Assembly (NCBI GenBank): GCA_021234155.1 | Contig: JAJEKV010000013.1 | Coordinates: 2,821,252 to 2,885,251 of the forward strand | Length of the DNA stretch: 64,000 nucleotides | Source: Isoetes taiwanensis | Taxonomy: Eukaryota > Streptophyta > Lycopodiopsida > Isoetales > Isoetaceae | Reading direction: 5' to 3' | In this document: in pieces, positions 34,835 through 46,558 of the stretch | Layout of the letters: each line of letters starts with the position of its first letter | How positions within the stretch are numbered: the stretch's first letter is position 1 | The notes under the pieces: model-generated | What the model was told of the DNA's origin: nothing | Databases searched by the model: none | The model's input: only the letters and a program-made list of their open reading frames with translations | Translations under genes and position numbers: made by a program

Positions 34835-35330
34835 TGTCAGACCCATACCCGGCCCACACACAGTGACCCGCTATAAGTCTAGCACACTATAGGAGTCCTG
34901 TAGCCGCGCTAGTAGGATCCCACCCCCGATTCACCATCATACTCGTTATTTGGTGCTGAACTACATCATAGCATCCTTAGCCAGGTTGGCTCTTGTGCAC
35001 ATGCCGCAGTTATTGGGTATTAAGGGGTCTAGCTAGAGACATCTCTATTGCTAAGAGGCTTTTAGGTCTCTACCCTTCCCTTAATTCCCAATACACGGAG
35101 GGAGCAGAAAGAAATAATATAACACCATCTAAGTATCCAGAACAACATACGAAAGAGAATTTAATCATTCCATCTGATCAAAGAAGTGTTAGCAGAAATA
35201 GAAGCTATCTAGGGACTAACTAGTCTCTTGGTTGGAGCCGTTGTCACGGAAGGCTTCCATAGTTGGGGTCTGTTGGCAAAGACTGGCGAAAACTGGATAA
35301 GGCTGGTAGCTGCTGCTCCTCCTCACTTCC
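34835..35330 (-). repeat. Chromovirus 3' LTR, left part
   Basis: It begins TGTCAGACCC, a plausible LTR edge, and runs to the insertion site of the inner Ty3 element. It is inferred to join 46217-46528, which ends AATGTCACA beside a polypurine tract. The left edge is less certain than the right. Confidence 0.45.
35326..35330. repeat. Target site duplication CTTCC
   Basis: CTTCC directly precedes the left LTR and is repeated at 46217-46221 directly after the right LTR, the 5-bp duplication expected of Ty3 integrase. Confidence 0.85.
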
Positions 35331-37775
35331 TGTTAGGCTAAAACCTGGAATTTTAGTCTAACCTCAAGGAAGCTCAAACAAAATGGTTAGGACCTCCAGA
35401 TCACTTAGGGTGATCAATCCTGAACATATGAAGCGAGAAAAGTCATTTTGGGATACTGGTTTCTTCAAAATCACTAGAGTCCCTGAAACTGAAAAAACTG
35501 TCAGAGAAAAAATTGACCTTGCAGACACACCTTGTGAGATTTTTGAGATGTGATTGGTGGTATAGATGATCAACAAGCAGAGGAAGCTGATGGTGAAGAT
35601 TTGACTTGATTTGAATAGGGGAAGGTTGGGAAAATCTAGGTCAAAGTCGGGTCAAAAAGTTGGCCAGTGCCAAAACAGAGAGCCAAAATTTGCAGATGGA
35701 GTTTGATAAGGAATTTTGAGTTGGGATCTGTGCAGGCAGCTTCAAAATAGCCCCTATATCATGTGCATAGGGTTTTAATAGCAAAAAAAAGTTTTAGTTT
35801 CTCTGTAAGTAGCCGAGGCCTCAAGCAAAGAACAAACTCTGTGACAGTAATGGAAAAAAGCCTTTTATGTGTTTTTCCGAATGTGTAGGTTTCTAAGGTT
35901 TTTATGAAGATGAAATGCAACTATCTGAAAAGAATATAACTTGAAATAAATATTTTGGGTTTTGTTTTTTGTTTTTAGCTTCAAAAGCACAATGCAGGAT
36001 TAAAAGATGAATATACAATGGCGACAATAAATTTCCAGGCAAAGACTATGCATTATGGAACTGTAACACAAGAAATTTGATAGTGTCAGCGAGGCATTAC
36101 CAAATTCCAACATATAATAGTGTTTGAAAGCCAAATTCAGGTCTGTATGAGCATCTAGCGAATCTCAGAACCCCCAAGGAAGCCAAATGAAATGATTTTT
36201 GAGTTGTAGTTGAAGTGCCTCAATTGTCGAACAAGTCACACCGGGACAGATCTTCAATCCCGAACAGAGCAGAGCAAAATCCAAATGGAGCAGAGCAAGA
36301 TAATATCAGAATATCAAAAAGCGCCAAGATCACAGAGGTCTATCTCTGAGGGGACGTATTGATTTGATCTCATTTTCTTGGCTTAAGAACCGCTTTCCGG
36401 AAGCTAGCTTCGGTTGAGTGATTTGAGGCCCAAATTGAGCAATTTCTATCGAATCAAGTGCCACAAAGGATCCCCGGTTTCGAAAAGGTTTAGGAGCTAA
36501 TTTCGGCTTAAAATTGGCGGGCTTCAATCGGATCTAGGCAACTAATTGGCGGATTTAGCAGCTTCCCTTATTTTCTAGGGTTCGTCGAAAATTTTCAATT
36601 GTGATATATCCCACAGGCAAAGACTAGTCTGGAAGCTCTTGTATATAAGGAACAAAGTTGACCCCACTATTAACTTTGCGTGCCACGCAGAGGGGACAAC
36701 CAGCCCGTGTCTGGCCCCCACGCCCTGCTGCCACGTGGAAAAATTGGGGGGGTGACTTGGAACTATGCAGAAATAGATAGGGTAGATAGGCTAGAATAGG
36801 TTTTTTTTTTTTTTGGCACGCATCCCAAGAATCCAAATTTGAAGGTCTTCCCAAGGGTTTTTTTCGAATTTAAAAAGACCAAGTTAGCTCTTTTTTGCCA
36901 AGCTTTCCATCTAGAGGGTTTTTAGGTCAAACTGAAACATTTGAATTTTTGTCCCTTTTGACCCATGGTCAATGAATATTGCAACATAGGGATGGTGAAA
37001 AAGTCATGGGAAAAAGATGGGGAAAAGGTGTAAATAGGCTATACTAGGGTTTAGGTAGATGAGATGAGGATGAAAAAAGAGTTTTCTTGCCTTTGAAGTT
37101 TTTCAAGATCACTAAGGGACAATTCTCAAATGAAGGTGGGATCAATAAAAATAAGTAGTGGAATGAGGAGAAAAGGTCTCAAAAGTGGAAACAATGGTAA
37201 AGGGAAAATTTCGAAGGCTCTTGGGATATGGAAAGGGAAATGTAAGATGAATGGAATGAAATAGAGATGGGTACCTCAGAAAGCACTTGATCTTATCTCA
37301 AATTGTTTCTAAGGCTCAATTCATACCTCCTAGTGAAGATAGGTCTGCTCAAAGCCTAAGGTCTTCCAAACTTCTATAAGGGTCTTCCAAACTTCAAGGC
37401 TAGAACAAGAGCAAATTTCACTTCTAGGGTAGCATCCTCATGTGTGTGACTTCAACTACCAATGCAACTCAAGCAAGCTTCATAAGGTTGAGCTTTGGTA
37501 AAATGTCTTGTGCCTCCTTGATAAACTTGCTATAGCCTTTGCCTGGTCTTCAAATCAAAGGAAAATGTTAAACAAATGGGAATGTGTCTAGAAAAGTGTT
37601 TTACCTCAAGGAAAAGACTAGGCCATAATAGGAGATCCCCAATGTCTTCCAATCTTGGTCAAATGTCTTCCAAACTCTGATGGGATCACAATAGCCTGGA
37701 ACTTCTCCTTAAAGGAAAATGAAACAAAGGTTTTGATACATAGATGCTGGTCCATGTTGCCAAAAATGGGCAACA
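35331..37775 (-). repeat. 3' LTR of the Ty3-type element
   Basis: 2445 bp, TG...CA ends. Its right edge contains the inverted repeat TGTTGCC/GGCAACA. A short purine run (GAGGAGA on minus, 37776-37782) lies next to it as the polypurine tract. A 76-codon ORF (36854-36624) is kept in both LTRs but has no known domain. Confidence 0.9.
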
Positions 37776-38599
37776 TCTCCTCAAAGGAAAGAATAGGCTG
37801 GTCCCCTCAGCCTAACAAATGTAAATTTAGACTGAGGATCTTCAAATGCTGGTGCAAGTGACAGAGTGATGTAGAATGATGAAAGAGAGTGGTAATGAGT
37901 ATGAGATGAACTCTGCTATGATGGAAATGTGGTGCAGAGCATTGTAGGGGATAAGGATAAAAGAATAGAAGGCTGAAATGGTCTGTAGGGCAACTTATAG
38001 GCAGATGGAAATGGAAGAGAAAAGAATGAACTTGCATATGACAGTAAATCAAAGTTAGCATGAGTGCTAAGCGAGATGTGGAAAATTATATATGGATAGC
38101 ACTCTAGAACTCCAATGGAGAGCAAGGTCTTATGAAGAATAAGCCAGTTTTGAAAGGCAGATGAAATGTTTTGACAAATGGCCCTGTCATGACAACATAG
38201 AACTCATTAATAGGTAATAACCAAAATCTTTATCCCTTGTGGCCACATTCCTGCAGCTAAACAGAAAACACAATATTAAGCCTCAAAGGAAATATGCTAA
38301 TCAAAAGAAATATTAAAACCTCAACTTTGAAATTATAAACTAACCTATTCTGAGCTAGAACAAATGCTTATATAGAAGTGAAGAGGCTCAAGCAGGCATG
38401 CTGAGGCCAATATCTTTTAAGATGTTGAATATTAATGGGATTTGGCAACTCTAATCCTGTACCAAGATCTGCCAACCTATAAGATGAGCACCAAAGATCT
38501 CCTAAAACCTCGATAGGGGCCTTCCTGTGGATTTTCAAACTTTGAAAGCTTTCCTTCACCTGCAAAGATTCCACTTTAAAACTAATTCCATGGGTGCAA
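37776..38599. other. Ty3 3' untranslated region, no gene seen
   Basis: The stretch between integrase and 3' LTR on the minus strand. A minus ORF at 38061-37807 has low-complexity, Leu/His-rich content and no domain. Confidence 0.5.
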
Positions 38600-39600
38600 A
38601 CTTGTCTTGTAGTTTGTGAGCAGCTTTGAAAGTCGCTGCACTCTTAGCCTTCTTCAAAGAAGTTGTAATTCTCTTGCAATAAACCTTTCTTCATCTAATT
38701 TTAAGTAACGTCATACCTCGTGTTTCAAGGCTTGAGAGAAAACTCCAGCTCAAGCTTGAGTGCCATCCTTAAAGAAGGTATCTCTAACTCGACCGAATAG
38801 GCCTCTACTCCATATACTAAACCGAAAAGGGGAGGCATTAGTAGTCTGCTTTAGAAGTAATTCTATGAGCCCAAAGGGCATCATATAATTTCAAGTGCCA
38901 ATCCCTTTGGTTTTGGCAAACTGCTTTCTCGCAAAATACCCTTAAGCACTTTGTTAGTAGACTCAAATTTGGCCATTTCCTTGAGGATAATAGGTCGAGC
39001 TTTTTACATGCTTGATCTTGAGGCTTGAAACAAGGAAATTAATAACCTCATTAATAAAAGTAGAGCCTCTATCAGTCAAGATTTTAAAAGGAATGCCAAA
39101 CCTAGAGCAAATATTCTCGTGCAAAAATCTAGCAAAGAGAGTATGGGCATTTGCTTTCTTTAAAGGTGCCGCTCGACCACTTAGTGAACAGATCTGTAGC
39201 CACAACAATGTATTCATGTTGGGCTGAGGATGGGGATTGATAGGGCCAACATAGTCCAATCCCCAAACTTGAAATGGACCGGGGAGACAATTCCTCGTGA
39301 AGAGGAGCGGGATGCAAGATTCTCTTGCCAAAGATCTGGCATTGATGACAAGTCTTTATAATATCATAACAATCTTTAAATAAATGAGGCCAAAAGTAAC
39401 CAGACCTCAATATTTTCTTGGCAGTTGTGTCTGCTGCAAAATGACCACCACAAACACCTTTATGATTTTCGGCAAGTACCGGCGACTTCATCTTCATCAA
39501 CACATCTTAAGAGTACACCATCCCTATTTACCTTGCACAAAATGTCACCAACCAAGGAGTAAGTCAAACATTTTAACTTAAACTTGTAAGCTTGGCTTTT
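38600..39600 (-). pseudogene. Ty3 integrase, frameshifted
   Basis: An H2C2 zinc domain (NHKGVCGGHFAAD...CHQCQIFGK, about 39490-39340), then the catalytic core: WGLDYVGPINPHP (first Asp), KILTDRGSTFINEV (second Asp), TYYPQGNGQI. The catalytic Glu codon after NGQI is thrown out of frame by one base (ATTTGAG). Weak C-terminal matches follow (FSVWSRGLFG against the usual FSLVYG.EA). Integrase inserts the DNA copy, so this one is not functional as read. Confidence 0.8.
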
Positions 39601-40432
39601 TGAGAATTCAGAAGGTATCTCTTGATACTGAAGGAACCTCCTAATAGGTTGTTGCCAACCTTGAGCTTGTATAGTTGACAAGTCCTGCTCATTTACAACA
39701 AGGTTAGTCATTTCTTCTTCTTGTACAACCTCCTCATGTTCAAAGTAGGCAGCAGGCAAGTATAAACTCGGATTGTTCAATACATGAATAACCTTTACCT
39801 TTAAATCATAAGATTGAAGCCTACAAGCCCACCTATGAAGCTTAGGTTTTTCTAATTTCTTACCATACAAAAAAGGCATGGGGTTCTGTTGCATATAGAT
39901 AGTGGCTTGGGATTTTTGTAAAAGATGTCCCCTGTCTCTCTATTAAAAAAAAATGAGAGCAGTAAACAATCCTTTCTATCTTAGCATACTTCTCTTCATC
40001 CCGAGACCATTGTTTGCTTGCAAAAGCAATAGGGTGCCTATTCTGCAAAATGGCAACTCAAAGCAGCCCTTCTAGTAATAGTTATATAAACTTTAAATGG
40101 TAATGAAAGGTCTGGAGTTTTAGAAGTGTAGAATGGCAAATAGCCTCTATGATCCGCAAAAAGCTTTTTCACACTCATCACCCAAACAACAGCCTAAATT
40201 TACTTTCTCTTTTACTAACTTGGCCTACTCTAGTCAATTTAGAGATAGGACTAATAAGGTGAGAGAAATTAGGCACATACACCCTTAAGAAAGAGGTCAT
40301 TCCCATAAATCCCTTGACTTCTTTAATTGTCCTGGGTGTTTGAAGCTTTTTTAAAGCTATGATCTTCTCTTTAGCTACTTGGAGGCCTTTAGCAGAAACC
40401 TCATGGCCTAAGAGCTGGCCTTTGGATGCCAA
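39510..40432 (-). pseudogene. Ty3 RT thumb and degenerate gypsy RNase H
   Basis: 40432-40178 reads GQLLGHEVSAKGLQV and KEVKGFMGMTSFLRVYVPNFSH, the RT connection. The RNase H that follows is weak: the first catalytic segment (FKVYITITRRAALSCHF, about 40110) lacks the usual CDAS-type Asp, then HPIAFASKQWSRDEEKYAKIE keeps the middle helix, and HRWACRLQSYDLKVKVIHVLNNPSLYLPA ends it with the final AD.L motif altered. It is probably inactive, which would fit reliance on the upstream RNase H, or it is simple decay. Confidence 0.7.
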
Positions 40433-40455
40433 AAAGATGCACTTTTGGGTTTAGG

Positions 40456-42180
40456 TTAACTCCGGTCACAATGCGACAATGTAAATATCCTTGTTAGCTC
40501 TGAAATATGATCACTTGTATCAGTACCTAAGCACAAATCATCAAGATAGACTCTGAATTGCTCAGGAGTCATGTTTACAAAGACAGTATCCATAGCTCTC
40601 TGAAATGTAGCAGGGGCATTCATTAAGCTAAAAGGCATTCTTTTCATTGCATAAGTTCCCCATGGAGTAATGAAGGATGTCTTTGGCTGATCTTCCTTTT
40701 TGATGCTAATCTGATTAAAACCAGAAAAACCATCCAAGAATGAGTACATAGACTTGCCAGCCACTGCATAAAGGATTTCTTCCAAAAAAGGCAAAGGGTA
40801 ACAATCTTTAATAGTAGCTTTATTTAGATCTCTATAATCCACACATATTCTTAGAGAACCATTCTTTTTTAGAACTGGAACAATACAAGAAACCCAAGAA
40901 GGATTCACAATGTCAACTATCAAACCTGACTCCTGCATTTTGAATAATTCCTGCTTGATAAGATCTAAAAGTGAGGAATTAATTCTTCTCAATCTCTGCA
41001 TGACAGGTTTAGTATCTTCACGAACTTTTATCTCAAACTCACAGATGCTCCTATCAACCCCTTTTAATTCTGAATATTCCCAAGCAAAAACATCCACCCA
41101 ATCTTCAAAATACTTAATCATTTTACCTTTGCAATCTTCATCATATAGATCTCCCATTTGCAAAGTCCTGGACATACCTCCCTTATGCACTTCAAGTTCT
41201 TTGTGTGATTCCTCTTGTGCTAGGTTGATGGTCAAAATAGGATGAAATTGAGAGAGTTCATCTTCATCTAGGACATCTTCCTCAATAGCTCCCTCAGAGA
41301 GATGCTCTAAGAGTGTTTTCCTGCACAAAGAATCAGCCTCAAAGTTTTTAGACCTTGGAATATGATAAATTTCCCAATGATCAAAAAAAGTTAGCAATTC
41401 TCGAGCTTGTGTGTTCAGATCCTCCATGTCTTGATGTTTTGTTTGGTATTCTCCCAAAATCTGTTTGCAAACAAGTTGTGAGTCTCCATAGATAACAATA
41501 TGGGAAATATTCATGAACCTTGCTTCCTGTAGGCCTGCAATGAGGGCCCTATACTCTGCTGCATTAGAAGAAATATTAGGATGAATTCTCCCTATCTTAG
41601 TCATCAGCTTAAGATCTGCACCCTTCAGAATAGCAGCAGAAGAAGCAATCCCTAATTTTTTAGACATACCTCCATCAAACCAAAGGTAGGCCTTGTTTTC
41701 TTTTGGATCAGGGAACTCTACATGAGCAAAGTTGATAACCGCATTCATATCAACATCTAGACCTAAACTGTAAACTCCTAGCTCTTCTTCCTGCAGTATA
41801 TCCACATCTATGAACCTAATATTAGCAGAGGGGTCAGTTTTGTTTACCAATTTAATGGAAGTTGCTCCATTTGAAATAGTACAAATGCCTTCAGACCATA
41901 CAGGCCTAGCATCCACTGTTTTCATCCACCTTCTTCCCAGTAATAAATCATAGATGTTAGCATGGTTAACATTCTCAAAATCAACTACCACAAATGTAGC
42001 TAAAACAATAATTCCTCCCAGATAATGACACATTCCTTACCACTCCTTTTGGCACTACCTTAGCATTGGAAAAGGATTTTTAGAACAATAGAAGTATTGT
42101 CTTCAACTTTGAGATTCAAGTGTTTTCATAACATGATAAGGCATGACATTGAGAGAAGAACCTCCATCCAAAGAAGACCT
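40456..42180 (-). CDS. Ty3 pol: protease, extra RNase H, reverse transcriptase
   Basis: Protease starts at about 42165 with SLDGGSSLNVMPYHVM; after a shift the frame is open from 42033 for 525 codons. Residues 1-60 are the protease end (YDLLLGRRWMKTVDARPVW). Residues 115-240 are an RNase H: YLWFDGG (D120), SNAAEYRALIAGL (E160), IYGDSQLV (D184), NFEADSL (D234), plus GEYQTKHQDMEDLNTQ. All four DEDD positions are present. Residues 310-500 are RT: FAWEYSELKGVD, LRICVDYRDLNKATIKDCYPLP, YSFLDGFSGFNQI, PFSLMNAPATFQRAMD and VYLDDL. In Tat elements the extra RNase H is known downstream of RT; here it lies before it. The frame breaks near 40460, after RT palm. Confidence 0.85.
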
Positions 42181-42598
42181 TATCTAAATGGGAAGTACCT
42201 ATAGTAGCACTACAAGTAAAAGCACGGATCTTTGGGGGTGTGCTCGGGTAAGGCTACAAAAATGTTATTGCAAGTCTCGCAGCAATTTCTTCAACATTTT
42301 GGGTATTCTTAATAAACTTTTCCCTCGTATGATGGTGCAATCCTTAATAGAGTTAGTAAGTCTCAAAAGAACCTTGGAGTTTTTCATAAGCAATTCAAAT
42401 TCATCAAGCTCGGAATCTTTCTGTTTATACCTTTGGAGCAGGGGGGAGGAGCTATATTTTGGGGATTTGGCTGAAATGTTACCTTAGGAGTCAGAATTGG
42501 TGGAACAGAACTTGCGAGGTACCGACCGAAGCCTAGCACGTGTTTGCACAACCATAACATCTTGTTCTTCTTGCTCTTACGCACAAGTCTCGATAAAA

Positions 42599-43732
42599 CT
42601 AACATTTGACACTGTTTACCTTTTTCTTGCTTTGCAAGGTAATTCTTGACACCTTGCAGAATTTCTCCTCATGGCCTATCTCTTTACAAAAAGAACAAAC
42701 AGGACATTCTCTACCAAAATGGCCCCTTTTGTGGCATTTAGGACAAGACCTTGCAAAGCAATTTTCAGCCCTATGGTAGGGCTTACCACAGTTTGTGCAT
42801 TCAGGTATGGTAGAGCTAGAAGAAAGAGCATTATTACCATTTTTTAACTCCATAAGTTGTTTGGTAACTTCTAAAAGAGCTTCAGCAGATTTCATTTCTG
42901 AAACCTGAGGGTCTAACTCTTCAGCTTTTGGCTTCTTCTTTTCTTTCTGAACTGCATACACAGGGGCAGCATTAGTATAATGTAACTCCCCGCCAAAAGA
43001 TCATGATGGGGAGGGTAGAATGGATCTCGACTTCTTCATCGTGCAAATAGCTTAGCATTTCTACTAAATCTGGCCTTTACAAATGTCTTATGGATAGAAT
43101 CTAGCTCACCAAACTTTTGAAGTTTTAATAGCTTCCTATAGATCTTAGGTCTGGACATCAAACCTCTGATAAAGGAAGCAACTAGATGCAAAGTTGGGTG
43201 GGAAACATGATTCCTATTACATACCAGCAAATAAGAGTTAAATCTTTCCACATACTGTTTCACACTTTCACCAGATTTAATAGAAAAGGAATTGAGCTCA
43301 AAAACAAGATCCTGGGGTGAAGTAGTCTTACCAAACCTTGACAGAAATCTTTGTTCCAATTCATCCCACTTAGTACCTATTCAGTTCAAAATCCAACTAG
43401 GACCTGGCTTCATCACCTTTCATGCATTTGGTAAATTCAGCAAACCTGGTACCTCTCTTCTTTCCATGCTCCTCATAATATTCTTCAAAAGTCTTCAAGA
43501 AATGGTTAGCATTCATGGAAGAATCATAACAAGGGGGGGAAACAGGTACAGTAAGCTCAAAAAGATAAGGAGCTTGAGGAGGAATAGGCAGAGTGGAAAC
43601 ATTTGCAACATTTGTTGTGGATCTGGTAGCCACTTTCATGCTTACCCCCACCAAATCTGGTTGACCTGTCACCTCAGGTGGTTCAGCAGGCTCAGCAGAC
43701 TCAGCAAGTTTTCTTGGTGCCATGGAGTTCAA
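42599..43732 (-). pseudogene. gag of the Ty3-type element, frameshifted
   Basis: 43732-43397 is the N-terminal part (MAPRKLAESAEPAEPPEV, FLKTFEEYYEEHGKKRG). 43359-43036 is the capsid core (FLSRFGKTTSPQDLVFEL, SGESVKQYVERFNSYL, FIRGLMSRPKIYRKL). 42961-42599 is nucleocapsid with three zinc knuckles: CTNCGKPYHRAENC, CPKCHKRGHFGREC and CSFCKEIGHEEKFC, all C-x2-C-x4-H-x4-C. Shifts or stops separate the three pieces. Three knuckles is more than the one or two usual in plant Ty3 gag. Confidence 0.8.
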
Positions 43733-43740
43733 CTTTCAGG

Positions 43741-43763
43741 TGAGAATCTCGGTAGGACCTCCA
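43741..43763 (-). other. Primer-binding site, tRNA-Gln-like
   Basis: Three bases inside the 5' LTR, the minus strand reads TGGAGGTCCTACCGAGATT. Its complement (AATCTCGGTAGGACCTCCA) looks like the 3' end of a eukaryotic tRNA-Gln, by memory. This would prime minus-strand DNA synthesis. Confidence 0.6.
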
Positions 43764-43766
43764 AAA

Positions 43767-46216
43767 TGTTAGGCTAAAACCTGGAATTTTAGTCTAACCT
43801 CAAGGAAGCTCAAACAAAATGGTTAGGACCTCCAGATCACTTAGGGTGATCAATCCTGAACATATGAAGCGAGAAAAGTCATTTTGGGATACTGGTTTCT
43901 TCAAAATCACTAGAGTCCCTGAAACTGAAAAAAAACTGTCAGAGCAAAAATTGACCTTGCAGACACACCTTGTGAGATTTTTGAGATGTGATTGGTGGTA
44001 TAGATGATCAACAAGCAGAGGAAGCTGATGGTGAAGATTTGACTTGATTTGAATAGGGGAAGATTGGGAAAATCTAGGTCAAAGTCGGGTCAAAAAGTTG
44101 GCCAGTGCCAAAACAGAGAGCCAAAATTTGCAGATGGAGTTTGATAAGGAATTTTGAGTTGGGATCTGTGCAGGCAGCTTCAAAATAGCCCCTATATCAT
44201 GTGCATAGGGTTTTAATAGCAAAAAAAAGTTTTAGTTTCTCTGTAAGTAGCCGAGGCCTCAAGCAAAGAACAAACTCTGTGACAGTAATGGAAAAAAGTC
44301 TTTTTATGTGTTTTCTCTGAATGTGTAGGTTTCTAAGGTTTTTATGAAGATGAAATGCAACTATCTGAAAAGAATATAACTTGAAATAAATATTTTGGGT
44401 TTTGTTTTTTGTTTTTAGCTTCAAAAGCACAATGCAGGATTAAAAGATGAATATACAATGGCGACAATAAATTTCCAGGCAAAGACTATGCATTATGGAA
44501 CTGTAACACAAGAAATTTGATAGTGTCAGCGAGGCATTACCAAATTCCAACATATAATAGTGTTTGAAAGCCAAATTCAGGTCTGTATGAGCATCTAGCG
44601 AATCTCAGAACCCCCAAGGAAGCCAAATGAAATGATTTTTGAGTTGTAGTTGAAGTGCCTCAATTGTCGAACAAGTCACACCGGGACAGATCTTCAATCC
44701 CGAACAGAGCAGAGCAAAATCCAAATGGAGCAGAGCAAGATAATATCAGAATATCAAAAAGCGCCAAGATCACAGAGGTCTATCTCTGAGGGGACGTATT
44801 GATTTGATCTGTTTTCTTGGCTTAAGAACTGCTCTTCCCAGAAGCTAGCTCGGTTGAGTGATTTGAGGCCCAAATTGAGCAATTTCTATCGAATCAAGTG
44901 CCACAAAGGATCCCCTGGTTTCGGAAAAGGTTTAGGAGCTAATTTCGGGCGAAAATTGGCGGGCTTCAATCGGATCTAGGCACGAATTGGCCGGATTTAG
45001 CAGCTTCCCTTATTTTCTAGGGTTCGTCGAAAATTTTCAATTGTGATATATCCCACAGGCAAAGACTAGTCTGGAAGCTCTTGTATATAAGGAACAAAGT
45101 TGACCCCACTATTAACTTTGCGTGCCACGCAGAGGGGACAACCAGCCCGTGTCTGGCCCCCACGCCCTGCTGCCACGTGGAAAAATTGGGGGGGTGACTT
45201 GGAACTATGCAGAAATAGATAGGGTAGATAGGCTAGAATAGGTTTTTTATTTTTTTGGCACGCATCCCAAGAATCCAAATTTGAAGGTCTTCCCAAGGGT
45301 TTTTTTCGAATTTAAAAAGACCAAGTTAGCTCTTTTTTGCCAAGCTTTCCATCTAGAGGATTTTTAGGTCAAACTGAAACATTTGAATTTTTGTCCCTTT
45401 TGACCCATGGTCAATGAATATTGCAACATAGGGATGGTGAAAAAGTCATGGGAAAAGGATGGGAAAAAGGTGTAAATAGGCTATACTAGGGTTTAGGTAG
45501 ATGAGATGAGGATGAAAAAAGAGTTTTCTTGCCTTTGAAGTTTTTCAAGATCACTAAGGAACAATTCTCAAATGAAGGTGGGATCAATAAAAATAAGTAG
45601 TGGAATGAGGAGAAAAGGTCTCAAAAGTGGAAACAATGGTAAAGGGAAAATTTCGAAGGCTCTTGGGATATGGAAAGGGAAATGTAAGATGAATGGAATG
45701 AAATAGAGATGGGTACCTCTGTAGCACTTGATCTTATCTCAAATTGTTTCTAAGGCTCAATTCATACCTCCTAGTGAAGATAGGTCTGCTCAAAGCCTAA
45801 GGTCTTCCAAACTTCTATAAGGGTCTTCCAAACTTCAAGGCTAGAACAAGAGCAAATTTCACTTCTAGGGTAGCATCCTCATGTGTGTGACTTCAACTAC
45901 CAATGCAACTCAAGCAAGCTTCATAAGGTTGAGCTTTGGTAAAATGTCTTGTGCCTCCTTGATAAACTTGCTATAGCCTTTGCCTGGTCTTCAAATCAAA
46001 GGAAAATGTTAAACAAATGGGAATGTGTCTAGAAAAGTGTTTTACCTCAAGGAAAAGACTAGGCCATAATAGGAGATCCCCAATGTCTTCCAATCTTGGT
46101 CAAATGTCTTCCAAACTCTGATGGGATCACAATAGCCTGGAACTTCTCCTTAAAGGAAAATGAAACAAAGGTTTTGATACATAGATGCTGGTCCATGTTG
46201 CCAAAAATGGGCAACA
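43767..46216 (-). repeat. 5' LTR of the Ty3-type element
   Basis: 2450 bp, matching 35331-37775 almost throughout. The few differences are clustered small indels and changes such as ACTGCTCTTCCCAG against ACCGCTTTCCG. Confidence 0.9.
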
Positions 46217-46528
46217 CTTCCCAATTCGAATTTGGGCAGAAATGGGGGGTAGGACCCATATTTCTCCAACCAAAATAGCAAGTCCCCCTTGGCCAATCGA
46301 TTTGGGCCAGGTGGCACCCCCTTATTGGTGACTTTTAATTAATTAGACTCCAATTAGCATAATTAGGTTAATTATGCTAATAAAATCTATAATTATCCAT
46401 TAATTTTATTAGCAGAGCTAATAAAATCCATTTTAGGTGAACCCCAATTTGGCCCCTAGGCCTAGTTACATGCTGGTGATATGTCATGGTATGCATACGT
46501 ATATCGTATAAATACCTGGAATGTCACA
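46217..46528 (-). repeat. Chromovirus 3' LTR, right part
   Basis: Ends GGAATGTCACA at 46528; read on minus it starts TGTGACATTCC, typical of plant chromovirus LTRs, directly after a polypurine tract. It continues leftwards into the inner Ty3 insertion and is inferred to resume at 35330. Confidence 0.65.
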
Positions 46529-46558
46529 TCCCCCCCCCCCCTCCCCTCCCCCCCCCTG
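46529..46558 (-). other. Polypurine tract
   Basis: 30 bases of C with three T runs on +, that is GGGG/AGGGG on minus, immediately before the LTR start TGTGACATT. It primes plus-strand DNA in LTR elements. Unusually long and pure. Confidence 0.7.

Larger units (their letters stand above)
35331..46216 (-). mobile_element. Ty3-type LTR retrotransposon, nested, near-identical LTRs
   Basis: A 10,886-bp element: LTRs at 35331-37775 and 43767-46216, both starting TGTTAGGC and ending GGGCAACA. It is flanked by the direct repeat CTTCC (35326-35330 and 46217-46221). The primer-binding site is at 43741-43763. Minus-strand order: gag, protease, an extra RNase H, RT, gypsy-type RNase H, integrase. Integrase after RNase H and the FAWEYSELKGVD segment before RT point to the Tat/Athila side of Ty3. 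LTR similarity says the insertion is recent, yet the ORFs have frameshifts, so either it moved in trans or some shifts are sequence errors. Confidence 0.9.

Noticed and set aside
36624-36854. 76-codon ORF present in both LTRs (also 45066-45296) as a gene
   Set aside because: Conservation is explained by LTR identity; no domain and no start context.
41314-41691. Captured host RNase H gene separate from the element
   Set aside because: It is in one uninterrupted frame with protease upstream and RT downstream, so it is part of pol.
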